DNA of 34,463 nucleotides from Bacteroidales bacterium (GTDB taxonomy: Bacteria; Bacteroidota; Bacteroidia; Bacteroidales; F082). The notes below the pieces were generated by a model. That model saw only the letters and a program-made list of their open reading frames with translations, ran no database searches and was not told the DNA's origin. The stretch lies in assembly GCA_015489465.1 (NCBI GenBank), contig WFZS01000079.1:1-34463 (forward strand). The letters are read 5' to 3'. Below, in pieces: positions 1-7,907 of the stretch (position 1 is its first letter; each line of letters begins with the position of its first letter). Made by a program: the position numbers and the translations under genes.

Positions 1-53
1 TTTTTCAACTTTATTTAATGCAAGTTGCAAAATAAATTAAACTACGTTTCCGA

Positions 54-87
54 TTTTGGGTTAATAAAATTTAAAAAAGTAAATTTG
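54..87 (+). promoter_or_regulatory. Bacteroidota-type promoter for the ABC importer operon
   Basis: A TTTTG element at 54-58 is separated by 21 bases from TAAATTTG at 80-87, which matches the Bacteroidota -7 consensus TAnnTTTG with the usual spacing. Transcription should begin near 94, leaving a leader of about 16 nt before the ATG at 110. This suggests the operon starts with the permease gene rather than with a binding-protein gene upstream. Confidence 0.55.
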
Positions 88-109
88 CATATACAAAATT
101 CATTACCTG

Positions 110-1150
110 ATGTCTCAATCATCCTTAAAATCAAACTTTAATTTTTTATTCTTAATATTACTTCTTCCGGTTTTATCTTTATTAAATATTTCTTTTGGGT
201 CGGTATCGATAAATTTTTCAGATATTCTTAATGTTTTTACAAAAACAAATACCGGCAACGAAATAAGCATCATCATTATGGATTACCGTTTACCCCGGGT
301 ATTAACAGCCATTGCCGTAGGCTCCGGATTGAGTGTTGCAGGACTTTTGCTTCAAATTGTTTTCAGAAACCCACTGGCGGGACCATCGGTATTGGGTATA
401 AGCGCCGGAGCAAGTTTAGGAGTTGCACTGGTTGTTTTAGCAGGCTCTTCATTGGGTTTGGATATACTTAATAACAGCTTTTTTTTAAGTGATGCAAGTA
501 TGGTAATAGCGGCTTTTGCCGGAGCGTTAACGGTTTTGGCAATAATTACGTATGTTTCTCAAAAAATAGGAAACATAGTAACAATTTTGATAATCGGATT
601 GATGTTGGGATATCTTGTTTCTGCAGTGGTTGGAATACTGCAATTTTTCAGCGGAAGCGATGATTTGCAAGCATATGTAGTATGGGGTTTGGGGAGTTTC
701 TCAAAAAATACACTTGCCAGAAGTTTCGGTTTACTGGTTACAACATTATTACTTATAATACCATTATTTTTTCTTTCAAAACCGCTTAACGCCATTTTGC
801 TTGGTGATGATTATGCAAAAAATACAGGCTTTAACATAAAAAAATACAACCTTGTATTTATCTTTCTTTCCGGCATACTGATCGCTTTGGGAACGGCTTT
901 TACAGGTCCCATTGCATTTTTGGGATTGGCTTCACCTCATATTGCAAGAATATGGTTCCAAACATCCGACAACTCCAAACTAATCCCTGCATCTTTGTTG
1001 ATTGGAAGTAATCTGGCGCTTTTATGTAATTTGGCAGCTTCTCTTCCCGGGTTGGACACGTCTCTTCCCGTAAATGCCGTAACATCACTTATAGGAGCAC
1101 CGATAGTAATTTGGGTAATTGTAAAACGGACAAAAATAAAAGCGGCTTGA
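110..1150 (+). CDS. FecCD-family ABC transporter permease
   Basis: This is an inner-membrane permease subunit of an importer for iron-siderophore, haem or cobalamin, of the BtuC/FecCD class. The 346-residue length is typical. The protein is hydrophobic throughout, with about ten membrane segments. It contains the family motif DYRLPR near residue 58, the segment NPLAGPSVLGI, and GPIAFLGLASPHIAR near residue 266, which forms the coupling region that contacts the ATPase. The start is the ATG 16 nt behind a predicted transcription start. The stop codon overlaps the probable TTG start of the following ATPase gene. No periplasmic binding protein or TonB receptor is adjacent, so the substrate cannot be read from the context. 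Confidence 0.9.
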   Translation: MSQSSLKSNFNFLFLILLLPVLSLLNISFGSVSINFSDILNVFTKTNTGNEISIIIMDYRLPRVLTAIAVGSGLSVAGLLLQIVFRNPLAGPSVLGISAGASLGVALVVLAGSSLGLDILNNSFFLSDASMVIAAFAGALTVLAIITYVSQKIGNIVTILIIGLMLGYLVSAVVGILQFFSGSDDLQAYVVWGLGSFSKNTLARSFGLLVTTLLLIIPLFFLSKPLNAILLGDDYAKNTGFNIKKYNLVFIFLSGILIALGTAFTGPIAFLGLASPHIARIWFQTSDNSKLIPASLLIGSNLALLCNLAASLPGLDTSLPVNAVTSLIGAPIVIWVIVKRTKIKAA

Positions 1151-1926
1151 AAGAATTATTGAAAATAGAAAACCTGGCAACAGGATATGAAATCGCAAAA
1201 AACAAAAGATTGTTTATCCATTCAGGAATAAATGCTACCGTCAAATCCGGTGAATTTATTTCAATATTAGGTCTTAACGGTACCGGAAAATCGACACTTT
1301 TAAAAACAATTGCCGGATTTAATAAAAAATTAGACGGCAAAATATATTATGATAAATCAGAGATTGGTGATATTTCAATTAAGGAATTGGCCAAAAAAGT
1401 TGCCGTAGTATTAACCTCAAAACCGGATGATATATATTTAACCCCGGAAAATATAATTATTACTGGCCGGTATCCTTACGGTTCCATATTTAAAAATTTA
1501 AAAAATGAAGATTTTTCCTTTGTTCACAAAGCTGCAAAACAAACCGGCGTTGAGAACCTTTTAGAAAGAAAATTCGTAACATTAAGCGACGGCGAAAAAC
1601 AAAGAGTGATGATTGCAAGAGCTATCGCACAAAGCACCCCTTTAATCCTGCTTGACGAACCTGCTGCTTTTATTGACTCTCCGGGAAAAGTTGAATTAAT
1701 GCTTTTGTTGAGAAAATTGTCAAAAAACGGGAAAAGTGTAATCCTTACGACGCATGATGTTGAATTGGCTTTGGAATATTCGGATACATTATGGATATTG
1801 GGAAAACAAAATATTTTTGAATCGGGGTCTCCCCGAGAGATTTTAAAAAACGATGTAATAAACAAAGTATTTATCTCAAAAACGGTCAAGTTTGACAATA
1901 AAGAAAAGCGATTCAAGCCCGTTTGA
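1147..1926 (+). CDS. ABC transporter ATP-binding protein (siderophore/cobalamin type)
   Basis: This is the cytoplasmic ATPase partner of the FecCD permease just upstream. Numbered from the TTG at 1147 (259 aa), Walker A GLNGTGKST is at 42-50, the signature motif reads LSDGE near 146-150 instead of LSGGQ, Walker B is LILLDEP, and the H-loop is TTHD. These are all the parts of a working FecE/BtuD-type ATPase. The frame stays open upstream to another TTG at 1111, but that would overlap the permease by 40 nt. The TTG at 1147 overlaps the permease stop as TTGA and gives a normal family N-terminus (MKELLKIENL), so translational coupling is likely. The exact substrate is unknown. Confidence 0.9.
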   Translation: MKELLKIENLATGYEIAKNKRLFIHSGINATVKSGEFISILGLNGTGKSTLLKTIAGFNKKLDGKIYYDKSEIGDISIKELAKKVAVVLTSKPDDIYLTPENIIITGRYPYGSIFKNLKNEDFSFVHKAAKQTGVENLLERKFVTLSDGEKQRVMIARAIAQSTPLILLDEPAAFIDSPGKVELMLLLRKLSKNGKSVILTTHDVELALEYSDTLWILGKQNIFESGSPREILKNDVINKVFISKTVKFDNKEKRFKPV

Positions 1927-1943
1927 ACCAAATATTAAAGGCA

Positions 1944-1974
1944 AGATAACGATACCGTTATTTTACATTTTTTT
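1944..1974 (+). terminator. Possible rho-independent terminator of the ABC operon
   Basis: AGATAACG (1944-1951) pairs with CGTTATTT (1956-1963) around an ATAC loop, with one G-U pair. It is followed by ACA and a run of eight T. The stem is AT-rich and therefore of moderate strength. Confidence 0.45.
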
Positions 1975-2052
1975 AAAGTGATTATATTTAAACCGTTTTC
2001 ATAAACCGGTAAAAAAATTAAAAAATAAAACTCTATTTTTTGAATTTTTTTA

Positions 2053-2082
2053 TTGTCTTTTTGAATAAATAATATATCTTTG
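2053..2082 (+). promoter_or_regulatory. Promoter of tRNA-Phe
   Basis: TTG at 2053-2055, a 19-base spacer and TATCTTTG at 2075-2082 match the Bacteroidota -33/-7 pattern. The 16 bases up to the tRNA contain the block CGCTCTCAAAA, which is nearly identical at the tRNA-Pro gene at 32232. Confidence 0.6.
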
Positions 2083-2098
2083 CGCTCTCAAAAATGGA

Positions 2099-2174
<76 letters not shown>

Positions 2175-2175
2175 C

Positions 2176-2213
2176 AAAGGTCTGGAATTCATTTTCAGGC
2201 CTTTTTTGTTTTT
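2176..2213 (+). terminator. Terminator of tRNA-Phe
   Basis: AAAGGTCTG (2176-2184) pairs with CAGGCCTTT (2196-2204) with one G-U pair. A T-rich tail follows, interrupted by one G. It begins two bases after the encoded CCA. Confidence 0.75.
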
Positions 2214-2303
2214 ATGGATTTAGCTTTCTATTTCACCACTAAGTAATTCCCTTAAAATAATATCATTTCACATTTTACGGTGGATATTACCCTGCCTATT
2301 TCA

Positions 2304-2311
2304 TACATTTG
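2304..2311 (+). promoter_or_regulatory. Candidate -7 box of the aldehyde dehydrogenase gene
   Basis: TACATTTG matches TAnnTTTG and lies 25 bases before the ATG at 2337. No clear -33 TTTG is seen at the expected distance, so only half the promoter is supported. Confidence 0.4.
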
Positions 2312-2336
2312 CATATAAACCAAAAAAGACACAACA

Positions 2337-3893
2337 ATGGACAAAACAAAAGAAATACCTTCAATACTAAAAGAATTGGGTATTGAAGACGTGAATTTAG
2401 GAGTTTCTACAGGAACGGAGTGGTTTGATACGGAAGGTGATATAACTTCATCTTCATCACCTATTGACAATAAAGAGATAGCCAAAGTTAAAAATGCAAC
2501 TTTGGAAGATTATGAAAAAGTTGTAAAAACCGCTCAAGAAGCATTTAAAAAATGGCGCGCTGTTCCTGCACCCGTAAGAGGTGAAATTGTTCGCCAAATA
2601 GGCCTAGCTTTACGTGAGAAAAAAGAAGCGTTAGGAGCTTTGGTAACTCTGGAAATGGGTAAAATTTACCAGGAAGGCTTGGGCGAAGTACAAGAAATGA
2701 TTGATATTTGCGATTTTGCAACGGGACAATCACGTTTAATAAACGGTGTAAATTTACAATCGGAAAGAGTAAATCACAGATTATCCGAACAATACCACCC
2801 GTTAGGATTGGTAGGAATCGTAACTTCCTACAACTTCCCTGTTGCAGTATGGGCTTGGAATACCGCACTTGCAGCCATCGCCGGCGATGTTGTTATTTGG
2901 AAGCCTTCATCAAAAACACCGCTTACGGCTATAGCAACCCAACGTATCATTTCGGATGTTCTTAAAAAGAACAACGTACCAGAAGGTGTTTTCAACCTGA
3001 TAGTAGCCAAATCTTCCGTAATGGGTGATAATTTCCTTAGCGATAAAAGAATTAATCTTTTATCGGTTACCGGCTCAACGGCAGTTGGAAAACGTGTAGG
3101 CGGTATTGTCGGTAAACGCCTAGGTAAAACAATACTTGAATTGGGTGGTAATAATGCCGTTATCATTACACCAAGTGCCGATATACAAATGGCTGTCATG
3201 TCAACGGTTTTCGGCACGGTAGGAACGGCAGGACAAAGATGTACAACAACAAGAAGGGTTATCATTCACGAAGATGTTTACGACGAAGTAAGAGACAAAT
3301 TTATTGCCGCTTACAAAAATATTGTTCCAAGGATAGGTAATCCTTTGGATGAGCACTACCTTGTAGGACCGTTAATTGACAAATATGCCGTTGAACTTTT
3401 CAAAAATGCCGTTAAACAGGTTCAGGAAGAGGGAGGTAAAATTCTTTTCGGAGGCGAAGTTTTGGAAGGTCCGGGATATGAATCGGGCAATTATGTTATT
3501 CCGTGTATTGCCGAAGCTGAAAACCACTATAAAATAGTACAGGAAGAGACTTTTGCTCCTATTGTATATTTCATAAAATACAAAGGCGATGTTACGAACG
3601 CCATAGAAATTCAAAATGACGTTCCCCAAGGACTGTCATCGGCAATATTCACACTAAACATGCGTGAAGCAGAAACATTCCTTTCATATGCCGGTTCCGA
3701 TTGCGGTATAGCTAACGTGAATCTCGGAACATCAGGTGCCGAAATCGGAGGCGCTTTCGGTGGTGAAAAAGATACCGGTGGCGGCAGAGAATCGGGCTCC
3801 GATGCATGGAAAGGTTATATGCGCCGTCAAACCAACACTATAAACTACAGTACCGACCTGCCTTTGGCTCAAGGTATAAAGTTTGACATTTAA
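2337..3893 (+). CDS. ALDH7-family aldehyde dehydrogenase (probable aminoadipate-semialdehyde dehydrogenase)
   Basis: This is a cytosolic NAD-dependent aldehyde dehydrogenase of 518 aa. The catalytic set is complete: Asn166 in SYNFP, Lys189 in WKPSS for the cofactor, Glu268 in ELGGNN as general base, and nucleophile Cys302 in GQRCTTTRR. The sequences ELGGNN and GQRCTTTRR are typical of the ALDH7 (antiquitin/AmaB) family, whose best-known members oxidise 2-aminoadipate 6-semialdehyde in lysine breakdown. No lysine catabolism genes are adjacent, so the substrate is inferred from family only and another omega-semialdehyde remains possible. The gene stands alone between a terminated tRNA and its own strong terminator. 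Confidence 0.9.
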   Translation: MDKTKEIPSILKELGIEDVNLGVSTGTEWFDTEGDITSSSSPIDNKEIAKVKNATLEDYEKVVKTAQEAFKKWRAVPAPVRGEIVRQIGLALREKKEALGALVTLEMGKIYQEGLGEVQEMIDICDFATGQSRLINGVNLQSERVNHRLSEQYHPLGLVGIVTSYNFPVAVWAWNTALAAIAGDVVIWKPSSKTPLTAIATQRIISDVLKKNNVPEGVFNLIVAKSSVMGDNFLSDKRINLLSVTGSTAVGKRVGGIVGKRLGKTILELGGNNAVIITPSADIQMAVMSTVFGTVGTAGQRCTTTRRVIIHEDVYDEVRDKFIAAYKNIVPRIGNPLDEHYLVGPLIDKYAVELFKNAVKQVQEEGGKILFGGEVLEGPGYESGNYVIPCIAEAENHYKIVQEETFAPIVYFIKYKGDVTNAIEIQNDVPQGLSSAIFTLNMREAETFLSYAGSDCGIANVNLGTSGAEIGGAFGGEKDTGGGRESGSDAWKGYMRRQTNTINYSTDLPLAQGIKFDI

Positions 3894-3910
3894 AATTTAA
3901 CGTACCTACA

Positions 3911-3945
3911 AAAAAAGCTGCGCGAGAAACCGTGCAGCTTTTTTT
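3911..3945. terminator. Bidirectional terminator between convergent genes
   Basis: A run of six A and GCTGCGCG (3911-3924) pairs with CGTGCAGC and a T run (3931-3944), giving a 14-bp stem with one G-U pair and a 6-nt loop. The A run on one side and T run on the other allow it to act in both directions. It can serve the aldehyde dehydrogenase on the plus strand and the glycosyltransferase on the minus strand. Confidence 0.85.
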
Positions 3946-3972
3946 ATATGATTCAGTTCATATTATCCTATT

Positions 3973-6900
3973 CTATTGCAAGTCCACCCTGCTTAATCTT
4001 TCTTTAAGCTCTTTATCAAATTTTTTAGCAAGGTCGTCTCTATGATAAGTACGCGCTATCTGTGATGCTCTTTGCAATACCGCAAAACCTTCTTGAATAT
4101 TATCCGAATAGTAATTCATAAATTTCGGCTCAAGCGAGAAATAATAATCCATATCATCGGTATAACGCTTAACTATCTTTTTCAAAACATCATCACCTTT
4201 ATCAAGAGCATTCGATTGGTAATACATCTCTGCCCAAGGCAACATGTAATAATCAAAAATAAACTTTTTATACGGGAAGAAATATAATCCCCTGTCGAGA
4301 ACTTGAACTGCCGAATCATATTTCTGATCGTTTACAAGCGCCTGAGCCAAACGCATATAACTTTGTTTACCCATTGAGGCATTTCTGTAACTTTCCCTGT
4401 CAACGGTAACATCCGGTTCATTAAGACGTCCCCAACGCACCTTATCATTCATCAATACTTTCCATGAGCGTTCAGGGTCAACCCCTCCCACTCTGGGTAT
4501 AAAGTCTTCGGCAATTAAAGGTTTGAAACGGTAAACAACACCTTCCATCGAGCAATATTTATCAACGCCCAAAACTTTATCCACACTGCTTACATTTGCA
4601 AAATAGATAGGCCTCCTCCAATTGTTGGTGGCAACCAAATCCAAAAGAAGTAAATCGTTTCTGAAAAGTCCGGATTGTTTTATTTTCCAATTTATTTTAT
4701 CTACAATTTTAGAGCTGTCTTTTTTGGAAACCGTACCTGTTTTTACGGCGGCATTTTTATCAATCGTCAAAGTAACATTTTTAGTCGGGAAGAAATTTAT
4801 CCAATTACCCGATTGAAGCTGAACCTTTGTCCTTCTGTCATCACTATTTACAAAACCTATGGCATCTTTTAGTTCGGCGTGTTTAAATTTTTCCAAAACG
4901 GGAATATAGTTCTGTTCACCTCTTTTGTATTTTTCAGCAGAGATTGTTAAAGGCAACCTGTCGGATTTATATACTTTACGAGCCATCTGTGTTGTGTACC
5001 AATCACCCGAGGCAAGCATGTAGTTAACAACTCTTACATCCGTTCTAACCCCTTCCACTTCTTGTGCATACCATAACGGGAAAGTGTCATTATCACCATT
5101 AGTAAACAGAATAGCATCAGGCTCACACGATTCCAGATACATTACGGCAAAATCCCTTGCTGCATATTTTCCCGATCTGTCATGCGATTTCCAACCTTCT
5201 TTAGCCATAATTCCGGGAACAAGAAACAAGCTTACAAGTGTTACCAGAACCGCAGCAAGATTTTCTTTCCTTATGACTTTTTTTGCATATTCCCATAATG
5301 CAGGCACACCTAATCCTATCCATATCGCAAATGCGTAAAACGAACCGGCATAAGCATAATCACGTTCCCTCGGCTGCAAAGGTGTTTGGTTAAGATAAAT
5401 AACGATGGCCAGTCCGGTCATAAAAAACAACATAAATACAACCCACGTATCTTTTTTATTGTTTTTATAATGAAAATAAAATCCTAACAATCCCAATAAC
5501 AAAGGTAAAAAGTAGAACCGTGTCCGGGCGGGATTCTGCATGCTCGGAGGCAAGTTAGTCTGATCTCCCAACCTGGCATTATCAATAAAAGGTATTCCGC
5601 TTATCCAGTTACCATGGTCTATTTCACCCTGACTTTCAATATTATTTTGCCTACCTACAAAATTCCACATAAAATACCTGATGTACATGTGGTTAACCTG
5701 ATAGGTGAAGAAAAACCTGAGATTTTCCCAAAATGTGGGCTTATATAATATTTTTGAAGTTCCGTCGGGATTGGTAACTCTAACCGGAACACCTTTCACT
5801 TTTCCGTATTTTTTATAAAGTTCTATATGTTGCGGCTTTTGCCTACTCCACATCCTCGGGAAAAACGTTTCGAAACGTGAATCATAAACCGGTACCGTTC
5901 CCTTTCTATCATCCTTTATAATATACTTTCCCGATTTATTATCTTTCATATAAACCGGAGTACCGTCTTCATAATCTACAATCGGGGCATTGTAATACTG
6001 CCCGTATATCAATGGGTAAGTACCGTATTGTTCCCTGTTAAGATACGACAACATACCGATTGCATCCTTAGGATCATTTTCATTGATTGGGGTATCGGCG
6101 TTAGCCCTTATTATCAAAATGAAAAATGAAGAATAACCTATAAGAATGAAAACCAAAGCCAAAATGATAGTATTCAATACCGGTTTAACATGTTTACGCG
6201 AGTATCTTAAACCGTAAATTATTAAACCTATCAAAAGAACAAAATAGATGATCGTTCCGCTGTTAAAAGGAAGTCCTATATCGTTTACAAAAAAGAGTTC
6301 GAATTTACCTGCCAGGTTAACGATTTGCGGGATAACGATATACATTACCAAGGCAAGAATACCAATACCTATCAACCCCGCATAAATAAAGCCTTTTTTA
6401 GTAACCTTATCGTATTTTTTAAAATAATAAACATATACTATGGCCGGTATCGCCAAAAGATTCAAAAGATGGACACCTATAGATACCCCGATTAAATAAG
6501 ATATTAAGATTATCCAACGGTAACCGTGTCTTTCATCGGCAACCTGCTCCCACCTTAAAATAGCCCAAAACGTTATTGCAGTAAACAAAGAAGACATTGC
6601 ATAAACTTCACCTTCAACAGCAGAAAACCAGAATGAATCCGTAAAAGTATAAGCCAAAGAACCAACTATTCCGGCACCCAAAACAGCCCACTTTTGTCCT
6701 TCCGTTAGTGTTTGGTTCTTATCTTTTACATAAATTCTTTTAGCAAAATAAGTTATTGTCCAGAAGAGGAACATTATAGTAGCACCGCTTGCCAAAGCCG
6801 ACATCCGGTTAATCATTACTGCAACTTTGGTAACATCTCCAAGTGCAAACAATGAAAAAATCCTGCCCATCAATTGGAAAAAGGGAGCTCCGGGAGGGTG

Positions 6901-7047
6901 ACCAACTTGGAGCTTATATGCCGTAGCTATATATTCACCGCAATCCCACCAACTTGCTGTCGGTTCAAGTGTCAGAAAATAAACGGTTGAAGCAACAAAA
7001 AACATTACCCAACCCAGAATAAGATTTAATTTTTTATAATTATCCAT
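3973..7047 (-). CDS. DUF2723 (TMEM260-like) protein O-mannosyltransferase family membrane protein
   Basis: This 1024-residue protein has an N-terminal half with about ten or more membrane segments and a large soluble C-terminal half. Just after the first membrane segment it carries WWDCGEYI (Asp35, Glu38) followed by GHPPGAPFFQLMGRIF, the hallmark of the DUF2723 family and the acidic first-loop motif expected of GT-C transferases using lipid-phosphate sugars. The human relative TMEM260 is an O-mannosyltransferase. Bacteroidota glycosylate many periplasmic and outer-membrane proteins at D-S/T-x motifs, and this family is a candidate for the first mannose, which is an inference. The C-terminal part near residues 905-940 looks TPR-like. 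A -7 box TACTTTTG lies 33 bases upstream. Confidence 0.85.
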   Translation of the reverse strand: MDNYKKLNLILGWVMFFVASTVYFLTLEPTASWWDCGEYIATAYKLQVGHPPGAPFFQLMGRIFSLFALGDVTKVAVMINRMSALASGATIMFLFWTITYFAKRIYVKDKNQTLTEGQKWAVLGAGIVGSLAYTFTDSFWFSAVEGEVYAMSSLFTAITFWAILRWEQVADERHGYRWIILISYLIGVSIGVHLLNLLAIPAIVYVYYFKKYDKVTKKGFIYAGLIGIGILALVMYIVIPQIVNLAGKFELFFVNDIGLPFNSGTIIYFVLLIGLIIYGLRYSRKHVKPVLNTIILALVFILIGYSSFFILIIRANADTPINENDPKDAIGMLSYLNREQYGTYPLIYGQYYNAPIVDYEDGTPVYMKDNKSGKYIIKDDRKGTVPVYDSRFETFFPRMWSRQKPQHIELYKKYGKVKGVPVRVTNPDGTSKILYKPTFWENLRFFFTYQVNHMYIRYFMWNFVGRQNNIESQGEIDHGNWISGIPFIDNARLGDQTNLPPSMQNPARTRFYFLPLLLGLLGFYFHYKNNKKDTWVVFMLFFMTGLAIVIYLNQTPLQPRERDYAYAGSFYAFAIWIGLGVPALWEYAKKVIRKENLAAVLVTLVSLFLVPGIMAKEGWKSHDRSGKYAARDFAVMYLESCEPDAILFTNGDNDTFPLWYAQEVEGVRTDVRVVNYMLASGDWYTTQMARKVYKSDRLPLTISAEKYKRGEQNYIPVLEKFKHAELKDAIGFVNSDDRRTKVQLQSGNWINFFPTKNVTLTIDKNAAVKTGTVSKKDSSKIVDKINWKIKQSGLFRNDLLLLDLVATNNWRRPIYFANVSSVDKVLGVDKYCSMEGVVYRFKPLIAEDFIPRVGGVDPERSWKVLMNDKVRWGRLNEPDVTVDRESYRNASMGKQSYMRLAQALVNDQKYDSAVQVLDRGLYFFPYKKFIFDYYMLPWAEMYYQSNALDKGDDVLKKIVKRYTDDMDYYFSLEPKFMNYYSDNIQEGFAVLQRASQIARTYHRDDLAKKFDKELKERLSRVDLQ

Positions 7048-7079
7048 AATTTTTTATGATATTACCTAGAACGAAAGCG

Positions 7080-7087
7080 CAAAAGTA
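7080..7087 (-). promoter_or_regulatory. Candidate -7 box of the DUF2723 gene
   Basis: Read on the minus strand this is TACTTTTG, a full match to TAnnTTTG, 32 bases before the ATG at 7047. No clear -33 element was found. Confidence 0.4.
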
Positions 7088-7140
7088 CAAATTTTAACAC
7101 TGTAATAACTCATTATACCTTATTAATAAAACAAACCGAA

Positions 7141-7761
7141 TTATCTCAATTTTATTATAAGTCCGGCTGTAAAATCACCTTGTATTATGGTTGAATATGA
7201 ATTAACACTCAAGCCGCAACCTGATCCTCCGGTACCTATTCCACACCATCCTCCCAAACCTGCAAATTGCATTGGCACCAATAATCTTCCTCTCAACATT
7301 AGTCCCAATTTTTCGGTAAAATATATCTTTGCTCCGCCACCTAATGCAGTGGAAAACCTCCAAACCGCCGAACGGTCTTCGGGAGCAAACCATGTTCCTC
7401 CCACGGATAACGATAAAAACGGGTAAATATTTTCGTTAACCGGAGCGCCTTTTATAACACCGATATGCAGGTAGTTAATATTTACATCTCTTACATCTTC
7501 ACTAAGTCCAAAACCTGGATAAGGTCTAAAATGACCTGTTGATTTTGTATGGCTGTATGTTAATTCAATACCGGGTAAACCATTACCTTTATTATAAATT
7601 AAAGACAATCCATAGGTTGCTCCGTCATCAAAATCTATCTTACCTTCGTAAAACTCCGCTTTTCCCGCAAGCATGTAACCTGCAAACGGTACTATTTCCT
7701 GTGATACTGCTTTATAAGTGGTTAATGACAACATTAATATAAACAAAGCATATTTCTTCAT
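7141..7761 (-). CDS. Small outer-membrane beta-barrel protein, function unknown
   Basis: A signal peptide of about 20 residues (MKKYALFILM..., ending AVSQ) precedes alternating short hydrophobic stretches and turns rich in Gly, Asn and Asp, as in eight-stranded OmpA/OmpW-like barrels. The 206-residue length fits such a barrel. The last strand (QGDFTAGLIIKLR) is amphipathic but ends in Arg rather than Phe, so the usual terminal beta-signal residue is missing. Two cysteines in WCGIGTGGSGCGL near residues 173-183 may form a disulphide in a loop; this segment matches no motif I know. It lies 93 bp upstream of the DUF2723 gene on the same strand. No specific function can be assigned. Confidence 0.7.
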   Translation of the reverse strand: MKKYALFILMLSLTTYKAVSQEIVPFAGYMLAGKAEFYEGKIDFDDGATYGLSLIYNKGNGLPGIELTYSHTKSTGHFRPYPGFGLSEDVRDVNINYLHIGVIKGAPVNENIYPFLSLSVGGTWFAPEDRSAVWRFSTALGGGAKIYFTEKLGLMLRGRLLVPMQFAGLGGWCGIGTGGSGCGLSVNSYSTIIQGDFTAGLIIKLR

Positions 7762-7784
7762 AACCGTTATTTTTTAAGTTTGAG

Positions 7785-7792
7785 CAAATTTA
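7785..7792 (-). promoter_or_regulatory. Candidate -7 box of the barrel protein gene
   Basis: Minus-strand TAAATTTG lies 23 bases before the ATG at 7761. The match to TAnnTTTG is complete, but no -33 element is visible. Confidence 0.35.
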
Positions 7793-7852
7793 GTCAAATA
7801 AACAGATATTTGATAATATTGGCATTTAATATAACTTTTAAGTTTTTTAAAC

Positions 7853-7876
7853 AAAAAACGCCGCAAATAAGCGGCG
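7853..7876 (-). terminator. Terminator of metK
   Basis: On the minus strand CGCCGC (7876-7871) pairs with GCGGCG (7864-7859) around a 6-nt loop, directly followed by six T. It lies 32 bases past the metK stop. Confidence 0.8.
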
Positions 7877-7907
7877 CCGTATTTATTTAACATAAAAAAG
7901 TCTTTTT

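Noticed and set aside
1524-1931. 135-residue minus-strand frame across the end of the importer ATPase gene
   Set aside because: It is antisense to conserved Walker B and signature coding sequence and has no promoter or domain.
1985-2040. Possible second hairpin (ACCG...CGGT) before tRNA-Phe
   Set aside because: Only four pairs with a large loop and no T run directly after; not better than chance in this sequence.
2828-3265. 145-residue minus-strand frame opposite the aldehyde dehydrogenase
   Set aside because: It covers the complement of the catalytic region of an intact ALDH; no independent evidence of coding.
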